64,000 bases of DNA. Origin: Anisus vortex. Taxonomy: Eukaryota > Mollusca > Gastropoda > Planorbidae. The stretch spans positions 12,619,200 through 12,683,199 of the forward strand of contig OX421499.1 of the NCBI GenBank assembly GCA_949126835.1. The letters are read 5' to 3'. Positions within the stretch are counted from its first letter, which is position 1. Each line of letters starts with the position of its first letter. Positions 45,906 through 57,060 of this stretch are shown piece after piece. Below the pieces are notes generated by a model. That model was not told where the DNA came from and searched no databases. It saw only the letters and a list, made by a program, of their open reading frames with translations. The translations under genes were made by a program, and so were the position numbers.

Positions 45906-46065
45906 GTTAAAATAATGGGATTAAAAACAAACACAACAACAATAATATAATCAATGAAAAATAAAATTATCTGAATCTTATAAGTTTCTTATAAGTTTAC
46001 AGACGTTCCTTCTTGATATAATATAGCCTATATCTATATTTTAAATTCTTTATGTCTCATAGATC

Positions 46066-46355
46066 AAAGGCTATAATAAGATGGACCGCTTGCTTGAATA
46101 TTTCTGCTATTTGATGACTAGAATTCTTTTGGGAATTTCCGATTCCTTTTCCGTTTGATTTCATCGCTATGATTTTCTCAATGGAAAATTAAGATTAAAA
46201 TCGAAAGTTGAATACAGCGGAAACCTTTAGGCAGACGCAGGAGTCATTTAAGACAGCGTTATTGGCTGCGAACGGGAAAAAAAAGAACAAATAGAAGAAT
46301 TATAAGCTCCACAAATAGATCAAGCGGTCCATCTTATCTTATTATAATCTTTGGC
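46066..46355. repeat. Inverted repeat (foldback or MITE-like)
   Basis: ATAAGATGGACCGCTTG near 46076-46092 returns inverted as CAAGCGGTCCATCTTAT near 46322-46338. Flanking AAAGGCTATA and TATAATCTTT extend the symmetry. No transposase. A SINE-2-like tail (TTATAAGTTTACAGACGTTC) lies just left, near 45991. Confidence 0.6.
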
Positions 46356-46689
46356 CAGATGTAGTTGAATGTTTCAAAATTATAAAGTATTATTAATTAT
46401 TGTAAGTGATACATTAGAGACAGAATTCTACGAAAAGTAATTTGAATCATTTTTCACTCTCTCTCTTTTTCTCTCTATCTTGCTGGTGTTCTTTTTATCT
46501 CTCTAAATCTCTCTCGTCCTAGTTCTCTCCCTCCTCATTTATAGATCTATGTCTGTCTTTCACTCTAACTCTGTTTATATAACCTTCACTCTCTTACTTT
46601 CTTTCTTTCATTAACAAATAAATAGTATAAGGTGGCAACACCAATAAGAGATTGCCCATCGACACGGAACAGGTCAGCACGGGTGACCA

Positions 46690-47475
46690 GTGATGTGTAA
46701 CGAGGGGTCATGGGTGTGTAACGAGGGGTCATGGATGTGTAACGAGGGGTCATGGATGTGTAACGAGGGGTCATGGATGTGTAACGAGGGGTCATGGATG
46801 TGTAACGAGGGGTCATGGATGTGTAACGAGGGGTCATGGATGTGTAACGAGGGGTCATGGATGTGTAACGAGGGGTCATGGATGTGTAACGAGGGGTCAT
46901 GGATGTGTAACGAGGGGTCATGGATGTGTAACGAGGGGTCATGGATTTGTAACGAGGGGTCATGGATGTGTAACGAGGGGTCATGGATGTGTAACGAGGG
47001 GTCATGGATGTGTAACGAGGGGTCATGGATTTGTAACGAGGGGTCATGGATGTGTAACGAGGGGTCATGGATGTGTAACGAGGGGTCATGGATGTGTAAC
47101 GAGGGGTCATGGATGTGTAACGAGGGGTCATGGATTTGTAACGAGGGGTCATGGATGTGTAACGAGGGGTCATGGATGTGTAACGAGGGGTCATGGATGT
47201 GTAACGAGGGGTCATGGATGTGTAACGAGGGGTCATGGATGTGTAACGAGGGGTCATGGATGTGTAACGAGGGGTCATGGATTTGTAACGAGGGGTCATG
47301 GATGTGTAACGAGGGGTCATGGATGTGTAACGAGGGGTCATGGATGTGTAACGAGGGGTCATGGATTTGTAACGAGGGGTCATGGATGTGTAACGAGGGG
47401 TCATGGATGTGTAACGAGGGGTCATGGATGTGTAACGAGGGGTCATGGATGTGTAACGAGGGGTCATGGATGTGG
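46690..47475. repeat. 21-bp minisatellite, about 37 copies, open in both strands
   Basis: The unit is GTGTAACGAGGGGTCATG plus GAT. Because 21 is a multiple of three and the unit lacks stops in one frame of each strand, both strands show about 300-codon frames (heptads MCNEGSW on plus, SMTPRYT on minus). A G-to-T variant recurs at spacings of 4, 5, 7, 4 units. I treat it as non-coding satellite. Confidence 0.93.
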
Positions 47476-48037
47476 ATTTCTCCATTCTTTATTTCTTCCC
47501 CCCCCCTCTATTTCTTTCCTTCTCCCTCTTTCTCCGCCGTATCTAGAAAATGCAACTCACCCGCTATGGTAGTCTCCATGACGAGTGCTCCCACTAAGAG
47601 AAACTCCATGTCACGCGACCATGACCTCTGACCCTGCAGTCTAGGTCAAAGGTCAGTGTTGCAGAAGCTGACGTCAAATTTTTTTATTTTTTTTTCAATG
47701 TCTTCCTCTAGTTTCCAGCTTCCTCGGCGCCAAGCCTTTTACCACGCGAAATCATCACACGGCTTCCAGATTGGCTGTTTTATCCCAAAATTGAACTAAT
47801 CCAATACATCCTGTGGAAAAACAAAACATAAAAAAATATCATGATAATGTTGGTCAAAGTAAACATATAACTAATAGGCCCTAATATATGCAATTTTTTT
47901 CACTGACACACATATATATACATGGGTTGTCAACTCCCTACACACTGAAGAAAGAAAGGCAATACTCCAAAGAAATGAATCTGAAAGATGTACCGAACAG
48001 CAACAAAACAACTCTTCATGTTCGCAGTTATCTATAG
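47476..48037. other. Non-coding
   Basis: Pyrimidine-rich next to the array, otherwise nothing. Confidence 0.3.
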
Positions 48038-48212
48038 CAGGAATCGGCAAATCTGGCACGCAGAGCAATTTTCAAAGGCACGCGGAAGACTATAAAAAAT
48101 GCAATTCAAGTACTTCTACAAAGAAGCATGATGGCCTTTAGGCTTTTTGGCACGCTGAACGAATTAGAAATTCTACTTTGACACACTGTTATTAAAACAA
48201 TGCCGACTCATG
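48038..48212. mobile_element. hAT MITE of the 8829 type, inverted
   Basis: CAGGAATCGGCAAATCTGGC to AATGCCGACTCATG. Flanks ATCTATAG and GTCTTTAG agree at 6 of 8. Contains the CAAAGGCACGCGGAAGAC and GGCACGCTGAACGAATTAGA landmarks. Confidence 0.72.
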
Positions 48213-48324
48213 GTCTTTAGTGTATATTATACGTGATTGTCTGTTGAAACGGACTCCTTGTGTTGTTGATAAGGCTGAAGTCAAACATACAGAGGCAAAA
48301 TGATGCGTTTTGTTGCAACGCGAA

Positions 48325-48520
48325 GTAACAAACACAAACCATGACGTAACAAACACAAACCATGACGTAACAAACACAAACCATGACGTAACAAACACAA
48401 ACCATGACGTAACAAACACAAACCATGACGTAACAAACACAAACCATGACGTAACAAACACAAACCATGACGTAACAAACACAGACCATGACGTAACAAA
48501 CACAAACCATGACGTAAAAA
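48325..48520. repeat. 21-bp minisatellite carrying TGACGTAA, about 9 copies
   Basis: The unit is GTAACAAACACAAACCATGA plus C, so each junction makes TGACGTAA, a CRE/ATF-type half-consensus. Very homogeneous (one A-to-G change near 48483). Followed by (CA)n at 48522-48539. Open frames on both strands are repeat artefacts. Confidence 0.93.
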
Positions 48521-48591
48521 AACACACACACACACACACTGAAACACTACACAGGTTACACGACAGGACACGAAGTCATCAAAAAAGTAAT

Positions 48592-48676
48592 TAAACTTTC
48601 GGTTTTGGCTTCGGTTTCGGACACAAGTCAATGTATGACCGCCGAAACCGGAAATTTTGGTTGCGGTCGGCCTCTA
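48592..48676. mobile_element. End fragment of the 35989-type element
   Basis: CTTTCGGTTTTGGCTTCGG and GCCGAAACCGGAAATTTTGG, ending GCGGTCGGCCTCTA. Confidence 0.6.
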
Positions 48677-48884
48677 AAGAACAGTGTAAAAGTGGCTACT
48701 ATTTCGGACACTGGCTACGAGGTTTAAGGGTTATGTCGGTACATTATAGTCACGTGTAGCTTCGTCGCTGGTCATTTGATGGACGGGTACATTGATTAAA
48801 ACGACAAATAGATGGACAGAGGAAGTCGGGTGGAGAATAGAGAATACCGACTGCAAGGGCTGATGGACAGAGATATAGAGAATT

Positions 48885-49690
48885 AGAGAGAGTTATATAA
48901 GTATGTGTGAGTGTGTATGAGAGAGTTATATAAGTATGTGTAAGTGTGTATGAGAGAGTTATATAAGTATGTGTGAGTGTGTATGAGAGAGTTATATAAG
49001 TATGTGTGAGTGTGTATGAGAGAGTTATATAAGTATGTGTGAGTGTGTATGAGAGAGAGATATAAGTATGTGTGAGTGTGTATGAGAGAGTTATATAAGT
49101 ATGTGTGAGTGTGTATGAGAGAGTTATATAAGTATGTGTGAGTGTGTATGAGAGAGAGATATAAGTATGTGTGAGTGTGTATGAGAGAGAGATATAAGTA
49201 TGTGTGAGTGTGTATGAGAGAGAGATATAAGTATGTGTGAGTGTGTATGAGAGAGTTATATAAGTATGTGTGAGTGTGTATGAGAGAGTTATATAAGTAT
49301 GTGTGAGTGTGTATGAGAGAGTTATATAAGTATGTGTGAGTGTGTATGAGAGAGTTATATAAGTATGTGTGAGTGTGTATGAGAGAGTTATATAAGTATG
49401 TGTGAGTGTGTATGAGAGAGTTATATAAGTATGTGTGAGTGTGTATGAGAGAGTTATATAAGTATGTGTGAGTGTGTATGAGAGAGAGATATAAGTATGT
49501 GTGAGTGTGTATGAGAGAGTTATATAAGTATGTGTAAGTGTGTATGAGAGAGAGATATAAGTATGTGTGAGTGTGTATGAGAGAGAGATATAAGTATGTG
49601 TGAGTGTATATGAGAGAGTTATATAAGTATGTGTGAGTGTGTATGAGAGAGTTATATAAGTATGTGTGAGTGTGTATGAGAGAGAGATAT
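48885..49690. repeat. 31-33-bp minisatellite, about 25 copies
   Basis: The unit is ATATAAGTATGTGTGAGTG, TGTATGAGAGA and then GTT or GAG. Two length variants (GTTATATAAG and GAGATATAAG) are interspersed. Confidence 0.93.
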
Positions 49691-49734
49691 ATTGTTATAT
49701 AAAGTTAGAAGGATAGAAAATTAAAAAGAGTTTG

Positions 49735-50113
<379 letters not shown>

Positions 50114-50642
50114 AATGTGTGTCTATATTTGAATTCATTCTACAAAACACAATACAAATATCATAATACAAAGTCTATATATATTCCTACATTTAATAGA
50201 AACAAATTTTTCTTTTTGCTTTTCATGCCGGTTGTCTGTTTCAGATCTAAACATAAACAGACTTAAACAAACGCACAATATCTCACAATATCACACACTA
50301 ACAGACAAGCAGCTGTACACATATAAGGTTATCACTGTGAACCTTCTAATTCCAGACAACATGAAGTGACTCCCAATGGCTTTCAACTCCAAACATGAAT
50401 GAGAACAATTGCCTGTTTAGAGATTAACAATCCTTGAAGCGAGTCAGTAAACAATCATTGATTGAAAGATACTCAGAGAAAAACATTGGAGCGAAGAAAA
50501 TAAAGGGGTCGTTCACACATTACGTAGGAATAATATATTTTTACTACAGTAAATACAAACTGTTCAAAACTAATTAAAATGTAATTGTTATTCGTTAGTT
50601 TACAAGAAAGCAAGAACAATTATGAGTATTCAAATCTATAAA
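50114..50642. other. AT-rich non-coding
   Basis: Nothing recognised. Confidence 0.3.
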
Positions 50643-51000
50643 ATACAAGCTAAATTGCCCGGCGTTGCCCGGGGAAAAAATAAAACAGGTCTGTATAAGC
50701 GACAGATATTTTTTTAGAAACTAGAGAAAGCTATAAATCTATAGTTAACAATTATTTATTTTTTACTGAAGACATTTAGGAAAGTAATTTAAAATAAATA
50801 TTGTAATCGGGTTAAAAATAGGCAAGTTTTTTTATTGAAATAAAATCTAAATTGCCTGATGTTACTCGTTGATTTACAAATATTTTTTTAATTAATATTA
50901 ATTCAAATAAAACAAATTGTAGAAAGAAGGTATAGGCTAACTGGATTATCGAACCCGGGTCACCCGCATGACAGTTATCGACTTAGCTACCGTAGACAGA
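50643..51000 (-). mobile_element. SINE-3 copy, minus orientation
   Basis: AAATTGCCCGGCGTTGCCCG at the left and GAACCCGGGTCACCCGC with a decayed A-box region at the right, the same layout as 41917-42300. Confidence 0.65.
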
Positions 51001-51235
51001 TTAACTTTAATTAATGTACCAAGAACATATAATATAAAATGTTGTATAACATTAGTTGGAACTTTACTAGAATATGCACCTGCTGACTGAGATATAAGGA
51101 TTAAAGTAAACCTATCACAATGCGAACAGTCACAACTAGCTAGTGTATTACTGATACTAAATCACTAAAATTAGAAACTCTGAGGTAAGAAGAATAATGA
51201 GCAAAAAAGTAATACTAAATAGTCTTACATTTTAA

Positions 51236-51285
51236 AGGGGCATGGTGGCCGTGCGGTAGAGCGTTCAGCTGACGTACCGAAGCTG
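51236..51285 (+). mobile_element. SINE-1 head only
   Basis: GGGGCATGGTGGCCGTGCGG and GCGTTCAGCTGACGTACCGA are the A-box part of SINE-1. The copy stops before the B box and joins a LINE-A-like sequence. Confidence 0.7.
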
Positions 51286-51528
51286 AACAAAGCAATAATC
51301 TATTACAATACTCAGAACTTTTCTTATCACAATTTATTACAGTTTTTTAAGAACAAAGACATGCAAGTTCTCTTTCTTTCGGAAAGGCATCCTGGCACGA
51401 AATGGGTTGACGGAACTTGTGGTGAAAAAAAAAACAATAGCCAAGCTTCATTTGAACGTATTAATCCGAGTGAATATTCCACACAAAACCAATGGTTAGC
51501 AAAGGGCACAATATCTTATATATTACAG
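51286..51528 (+). mobile_element. Divergent LINE-A copy
   Basis: TTCTCTTTCTTTCGGAAAGG and CGAAATGGGTTGACGGAAC match the tail region with many changes. It ends at TTATATATTACAG, where the pogo-like element begins. The opposite flank, TTGCGTCCTATG, is also LINE-A-like. Confidence 0.6.
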
Positions 51529-52094
51529 TAGGGGAGACCGGGGCTAGTCCGCCATAGGGGTACATTCGCCATGGTGGTATTGCGCACAAACTGAGTTATT
51601 TTTAGACTGGACGACACTACCACGCCGTTCAGTAATTGCGTCTGGTTGATCTTGTGTATGTGTTAAATAACTACAAATCTAGACTGCTCTACTACCGTGA
51701 TATTTGTGTTTTTTTAGTAGGTAAGTGATTTTTTCTTCGTACTACATCTCCTCATATTACGCAAGAAGTAGTAAAGGCTATTAAACGACACTGCATGTTA
51801 TCAAAACACTGGCTCTCCTTGATACATTCATGGTGTCACGTTGTCGCTTTCTTTACCAAGGCTGCTGTAATGGATTGATAATCGTAGAAAGGTGATAGTG
51901 GGGCAGGTTCGCCAACACTGGCTGGGGCATATCCGACAGATGGGTGAACCTGCCCCAATGAGAATCTGTCTGTGTTCGGCCCGCTGAAAAAAACGCCTAT
52001 GGCAAGCTCAGCAAAACTGACTTTGATATCATTCTGGCTCCCCATTGACAATTTATCAACTTCCAGAGATTGTTAATGAGGCATGGGGTCCCAC

Positions 52095-52964
52095 TATGAC
52101 AGTGCAGAACATCATTTAAGGATTTGCAAAAGCAGACATCTATCCTTACAGTCCTGACACTTTCCAAGAAAACGATTTCTGTCCCTCTTCAGTGACTGAT
52201 TGAGACAATCCACTACAACTAGAAACTTCTCGCCAGAAACATCAGCCAGGCCCTTCTCAACAGGACTAACCAGAACTTTCTCACCAGGACCAACCAGAAC
52301 TTTCTCACCAGGACAAACCAAAATTTTCTCACCAGGACCAACCAGAAGTTTTTAGCCAGGATCAACCTAGCCCTTCTCGCCATGATCAACCAGAAACTTC
52401 TCGCCAGGATCAAACAGGCCCTTCTCGCCAGGATCAACAGGCCCTTCTCGCCAGGATCAACCAGGCCCTTCTTGCCAGGATAAACCAGACCCTTCTCGAC
52501 ATTATCAAACAGGCCTATCTCAAGGGCAAGGAACACCGGTGCGGCTTGTAGCAGCAGCTGACTTATCGCCTGTTTAAATTAAGCCTCACCCCAAAACTCC
52601 TCCGCGAAAGTTACCAACACGCGGGAAAAGGAAGAGCAAAAGCTGCATTCTGACAGACACGCCAGAAAAAGCGAAACTTAGAACTGAACCATTTGGAAAA
52701 AAAGCGCAAGAAAAGCGCAAAGCGACCTGGAAAAAAGACTTCAGTTGTGAATAAGAAAAAGCAAAAAGAAGCACTGCAAAGGAATAGTCATCAGAGGAAG
52801 AAGATGAGAAATGGCATTTTCTCAATTGTCTCTTAAAGTGGTCTCACATTAAAAAGGAATCCTGGATACAATGTCTGCAGTGCATAGAATGGTCACATGA
52901 ACATTGTATTGGAGACAAATGTGACTATTACACATGCCACTACTGTGCATCAAGTGACTCTTGA
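52095..52964 (+). pseudogene. Remnant of a pogo/Jerky transposase: C-terminal part with PHD-like finger
   Basis: Pieces in order: GFAKADIYPYSPDTFQENDF then PSSVTD (52115-52196), the conserved stretch after the DDE domain in pogo/Jerky transposases; a PSRQDQPG tandem region (52220-52520); KSKSCILTDTPEKAKL (near 52635-52682); an acidic SEEEDEKW; and WIQCLQCIEWSHEHC ... CHYC to TGA at 52962-52964, a PHD-like zinc-binding end. Several stops interrupt it (for example near 52116 and 52750). The catalytic region is not found. Confidence 0.8.
52220..52525 (+). repeat. About 27-bp tandem repeat in the transposase linker
   Basis: CAGGATCAACCAGGCCCTTC and its variants repeat about 11 times. In one frame each unit reads PSRQDQPG or similar, so it was probably a coding linker before decay. 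Confidence 0.8.
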
Positions 52965-53475
52965 CTATTTCGAATGATGCTTTTGAATTTGAATCGTTAT
53001 GAAACCTCAAAATAAAGTTACACTTTGTATTCAGTTAAAGTTTGATTCATTCATTTTGGGATCAAAACAGTTCTTCATCTAGATCCAACTTGGTTACTTT
53101 TTATTCTTTAAATCTATACCGAAATTTGGAACCATAAACATAAATAAAGCTTGCCTTGTACTTTTTGGTATCGAGTGTTTAAGCCTTGTTTTAGTGAATT
53201 CTTTTGCATGTGGCGGATTTGCCCCTCATGGGCATATGTGCCCCACATGTCTGACGAACTTGCCCCGCATGTGGGGCACATTCGCCCACACAGCAGAGTG
53301 ACCTCACATTTGATTTTATTGTGTGATTTGGGGCAGAGGTTTCCCAAAATCCTTCTAGCTTATATTAACTGAATAGTTGGGGAATGATTATGAGAATCGG
53401 CAAAGAATTCCATCCAGAAATAAACCCTGAATAGCTAAAAATGTTAAAAATGGGCGGACTAGCCCCGGTCTCCCC

Positions 53476-53825
53476 TATTGCGTCCTATGAAATAAACTTA
53501 TTTATATATATGGAAGGATATTCGATAACGTAAAAGACAATATCTTTTTTTAGTCAAAAGAATTAAAAGTATTGCTTACGTCACAGTTTCTAGAGCCCAA
53601 CCCCACCCTTTTGCATATCTTGACCCCATGCTCATGTATGCATTCATGAGACAACCTCCAGAAAATGACGGCCATGATTTATCGTCTGCAATTTAATCAA
53701 AAGGGTTGCTGGGAAGGAAAAATGCCGCCGTTATTTTATATATGCATAGTTTTATGAAATTGAGGTCAGGAGTAAGGACTTTTGTGGTGGGGGCCGGGGG
53801 GGGGGAGAGTTGGGGGTTTAACCGC
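53476..53825. other. Non-coding
   Basis: G tract near 53797-53804. Nothing else. Confidence 0.3.
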
Positions 53826-54130
53826 TCTACCCGAGGTCATCAGCTCAAACTGCATGTTCCACACGCACGCACCGCCGTCTATAAATATTCTTTTTTGTCC
53901 GTCAGCCATGAGACTGTGGAACACACTGGACCAGGCCTCCATCACTGTCCTTTCTGTGCAGGCTTTCAAATTTTCACTGAAGGGCTGGACTAAATACCTC
54001 AAGTGAAACTCTGCCATCTGTCGATGATTGTTGTTTGTGATGTTTTAAAATTGTATATGTATGTAGTTAAATTCTGGACTTCTCCCTCCGCCCTAACGGG
54101 GTCTGCGCAATAATAAGAAGATGACGAAGA
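53826..54130 (+). mobile_element. LINE 3' end, a third LINE type
   Basis: The frame encodes FCPSAMRLWNTLDQASITVL, then VQAFKFSLKGWTKYL and a stop at 54004-54006, a non-LTR RT tail different from LINE-A and RTE. The 3' UTR ends GTCTGCGCAATAATAAGAAG, typical of CR1 or L2-like elements. Confidence 0.7.
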
Positions 54131-54764
54131 AACGGTTATAATTGATGGGGAGCTTTTGAAGGGTAAGGTGATTCTATGACAATAAGATCGACATAGGTGG
54201 CGCTGGTGGTAATAAAAGGGGGTACTCAAAAGGTGGCGTTCCCCCTTCCCCATCCGCCTCTGTGGATTATTCTTCCGTTTCTGCGCAGAACTTCTGTCTG
54301 TAGGATATATTTCGCCCCTCCTTCCACCCTACCCCTTATCTTTCACATTCATTTAAGTCGGCGCTTTTTGCCCGTGGCAAACATTTCTTTTTCAGGGAAC
54401 ATTTTTTTGCTGGACACGCCACTGGGCGAAAACATAATAGAGCTCGTGTGAGTGTGTGCATGTGTGTGTGTGCGTGAGTGAGAGCGAGAGAGAGGGGAGA
54501 GAGTATTTTAGTGTTTGTATGTATGCAAATGATAGATATTCGATTAAGTCCAAGATAAAGTAGGATGGAGGATAAAGAAAAGGAAGGGTTCAACAGACGT
54601 GAACCGGAAACGAATGTAGAGAGGGAGGGAGGGGAGAGATAGAGAGAGAGAGAGAGAGAGTAGAGAGAAACAGAACGCTATTAGAGAAGGAAATAAAAAA
54701 AAACGACAGGAAGAGCACAATTCAAGAAAAGAAAGAGGTCTGGAGGGGGTCATTGAGTCTATTC
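54131..54764. other. Non-coding, simple repeats
   Basis: (GT)n near 54447-54480 and (GA)n near 54640-54660. Overlapping ORFs on both strands have no recognised motif. Confidence 0.3.
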
Positions 54765-54930
54765 ATTTCTGAGAGGTACCTGACAGTAGTTGGGGGACAA
54801 AATAATTGCTTTTGGGGGAATAGTGCTGGCCACATCATCCCCTAGTACGCCATGGCTACGGACACTCGTGAACGCTGCATCACAGGCCCTTAAGATATAA
54901 TCTGTCAGACGGGGGCCACTTTACTATAGA
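54765..54930 (+). mobile_element. SINE-1, 3' half, plus orientation
   Basis: GAGGTACCTGACAGTAGTTG, GTGCTGGCCACATCATCCCC and GAACGCTGCATCACAGGCCC match the body and 3' part. The tRNA-like head is missing. Confidence 0.7.
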
Positions 54931-55084
54931 ACTATAGGGGAGCAGATAACAAAAGACATTATAAATAAATATGCTTGTCTGGAATGGAGTACAATATATC
55001 AAACCGCTCTGCAGACTGGTTTTGATTCTTTAAAAATATGAAAAGCAGTGGATAATAATAATAAACTGTCTGCCTTTGTATGTC

Positions 55085-55190
55085 TTCCTATAACTAATGT
55101 CTGAGGCATCGCACACAGCATTAGGGGGAGTTCTGGAACATAAACGAACATACCAAGAGACAACGCCCAGCAGGAAAGTCTTAACTCCAT
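55085..55190 (+). pseudogene. Possible gypsy-type RNase H fragment
   Basis: EASHTALGGVLEH followed by SRKVLTP resembles the start of RNase H in Ty3/gypsy elements (DAS..A.GAVL.Q ... SRKL.P). It is short, and the first acidic residue is E rather than the usual D. Chance similarity is possible. Confidence 0.25.
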
Positions 55191-55787
55191 TAACTTTTGT
55201 TTGTATAGATATTTACCCTCCCCCCCCCTATCTATTTTTTGTGCGGATGGGCGGAGGGATCCTGCTTTTAACAGTGGGCCCAGTTTGTCTGACGCTTAGT
55301 GACTGGATTAAATCTGACTCAATCAGGAATGAACAAGAGAAATCCATTTCACTAATCCCGACTGAGGAACTTGTTCCATTCATCTTAAAAGGAACAAGTG
55401 CTTTTTTCCCTTCTTTAAAGACCAGAGGCAGAGTTTAGAGAGAAAGAGAGAAAATATTATGTAGGTTTTTTTTTTTTTAAGTATGGATAAATGTAAGAAA
55501 TGAATAAAGTCCCAAAGCAATAGCTAGTAGTGTAAATATACTCATTTAATTTTATTCTATGAAGTGTGTAATGTATTCTGTTTGTGTACATTGCTATAAA
55601 TAAAGCGTTTGTTTAGACAATAAAGTAATTCTTACTGTTGAATTACTATTGAATATCATTACTCTAGATATATTAGAGTGATATATGAATGGATAGGAAA
55701 GTCTTAGAATATAATAGGTATATAGATTTAGATTGTCGGTGGTAAAGATCATACATATTCCATTGATAGATTACACATACAATAGAC
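55191..55787. other. Nothing recognised
   Basis: C tract at 55220-55229. No gene supported. Confidence 0.3.
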
Positions 55788-56006
55788 AGATGCGAAAACA
55801 AAAGAATAAAAGTACTCCTTCATCCCAAGTGGCACCCGGGCATGGAATGGGTTGCCTGAACAAACCAGGAAAACATGTAACTTAACATCATTTAAAATAA
55901 TAATCAAAATGCAAAAAATAGACACATACCACGTATGAGCATATGACGCATTAATTTTCTGTATAGAAGGAGCGTCCGTAATATATAAGATTAGAAGATA
56001 AGATAA
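55788..56006 (+). mobile_element. LINE-A 3' end
   Basis: AGTACTCCTTCATCCCAAGT through the coding tail to GGAGCGTCCGTAATATATAA and (ATAAG)n. Lies 200 bp from a copy in the opposite orientation. Confidence 0.88.
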
Positions 56007-56205
56007 AATGTTACGGATGCTTAAATAGATAGATATATAGATAAATGAATACATGAAAAGATATATAGATTGATTGACAATGGGATGTAAGGATAGAGAG
56101 TTAGTTTAGATTGTGCTTTTTCTTTCAAAGATAGATTCACACGTAATCTAGTGTATAGATAGAGAGATAGATACAGGGATAGAATGATAACTCAAGTCAC
56201 TGTTA

Positions 56206-56412
56206 TTTTATCTTATTCATAACAGACGCTCATTCTATAAAGAAGATTATTGCGTCCTACGCTCATCCGTGGTCCGAGTCTAGTCTTGCATTTTTATCAA
56301 TGTTTTAAGTGGTGTTAAGCTACTGGTTTTCCTCGTTCGTTCAGGCAACCCATTCCATGCCCAAATGCAACTTGGGAAGAAAGAGTATTTAAATGCATTT
56401 GTTCTCGTGCGT
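56206..56412 (-). mobile_element. LINE-A 3' end, minus orientation
   Basis: Well preserved from TTACAGACGCTC-type start (here AACAGACGCTCATTC) to GCATTTGTTCTCG. Confidence 0.9.
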
Positions 56413-57060
56413 TCTTAAGTTTTAAAATAGCTACGTGCACTTTTATGCCTCAAAGGTTACACTCCAGGTCTCTTAAACTCAACAAACATGAGTTTGCAAT
56501 ATAAACGTTTAATATCGATAGGACAATAGCTGCAACCTCAATTCTTACGTCACATACCAAAATCCATTTACATTCTACACTGTCTCTCCACAAGCCAAAA
56601 ACCTCTCTCCTAAAAAAACACACACACTCCTTTATATTGGGCCAGGTGTGTCCGTGTTCACAAAACCTGCTGTTGTTTTACATTTCTTTCTGTGACCATA
56701 GCGGTCACCACAGTGAGAAGGGGAGGTAACTGGTCGTATAGTACATAAACCAGTTGACCTTCTAAAATATAACTGTAACAGTCACAGATAGATGAATATA
56801 TCAATAGATGATCAACGATAGATAGATTGGTTAAGCAAAAGATTGAGGATTGAGTGATTGATTGATTGATGAACAGATACATAGAGTGACCTATCTTTGC
56901 GTTAGGATAGATGAGAAAGATGGGATAGATGAGAAAGACGAAATAGACTAGATAGATCAGATATATCAGATAGATCAGATAGACCAGATAGATCAGATAG
57001 ATCAGATAGATCAGATCAAATACATTAGATAGTTTAAATAAATTAGTTAGATTAAATAGA
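56413..57060. other. Non-coding, with an (AGATAGATC)n patch
   Basis: GATAGATCA repeats lie at 56940-57020. No gene supported. Confidence 0.4.

Larger units (their letters stand above)
51531..53475 (+). mobile_element. pogo/Jerky-type (Tc1/mariner superfamily) transposon with perfect 23-bp TIRs
   Basis: The left end GGGGAGACCGGGGCTAGTCC (and three more bases) is repeated exactly, inverted, at the right end. TA flanks both sides (51529-51530, 53476-53477). Subterminal GGGGCA..TTCGCC motifs recur at 51565, 51900-51960 and 53215-53292, some forming hairpins. Inside are remnants of a transposase C-terminus (separate entry), but the DDE catalytic part is missing. It is therefore probably a non-autonomous deletion derivative. 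Confidence 0.88.

Noticed and set aside
46586..47631. Two opposite-strand ORFs of 299 and 313 codons
   Set aside because: Both are translations of a 21-bp tandem repeat with no stop in frame. There is no other coding evidence.
48192..48631. ORFs of about 106-116 codons over the CATGACG repeat
   Set aside because: Translations of a 21-bp repeat in all frames, with no splice or start context.
51236..51285. Possible tRNA-Leu or tRNA-Ser gene
   Set aside because: Only the A-box half is present. It matches the SINE-1 head and then joins a LINE sequence.
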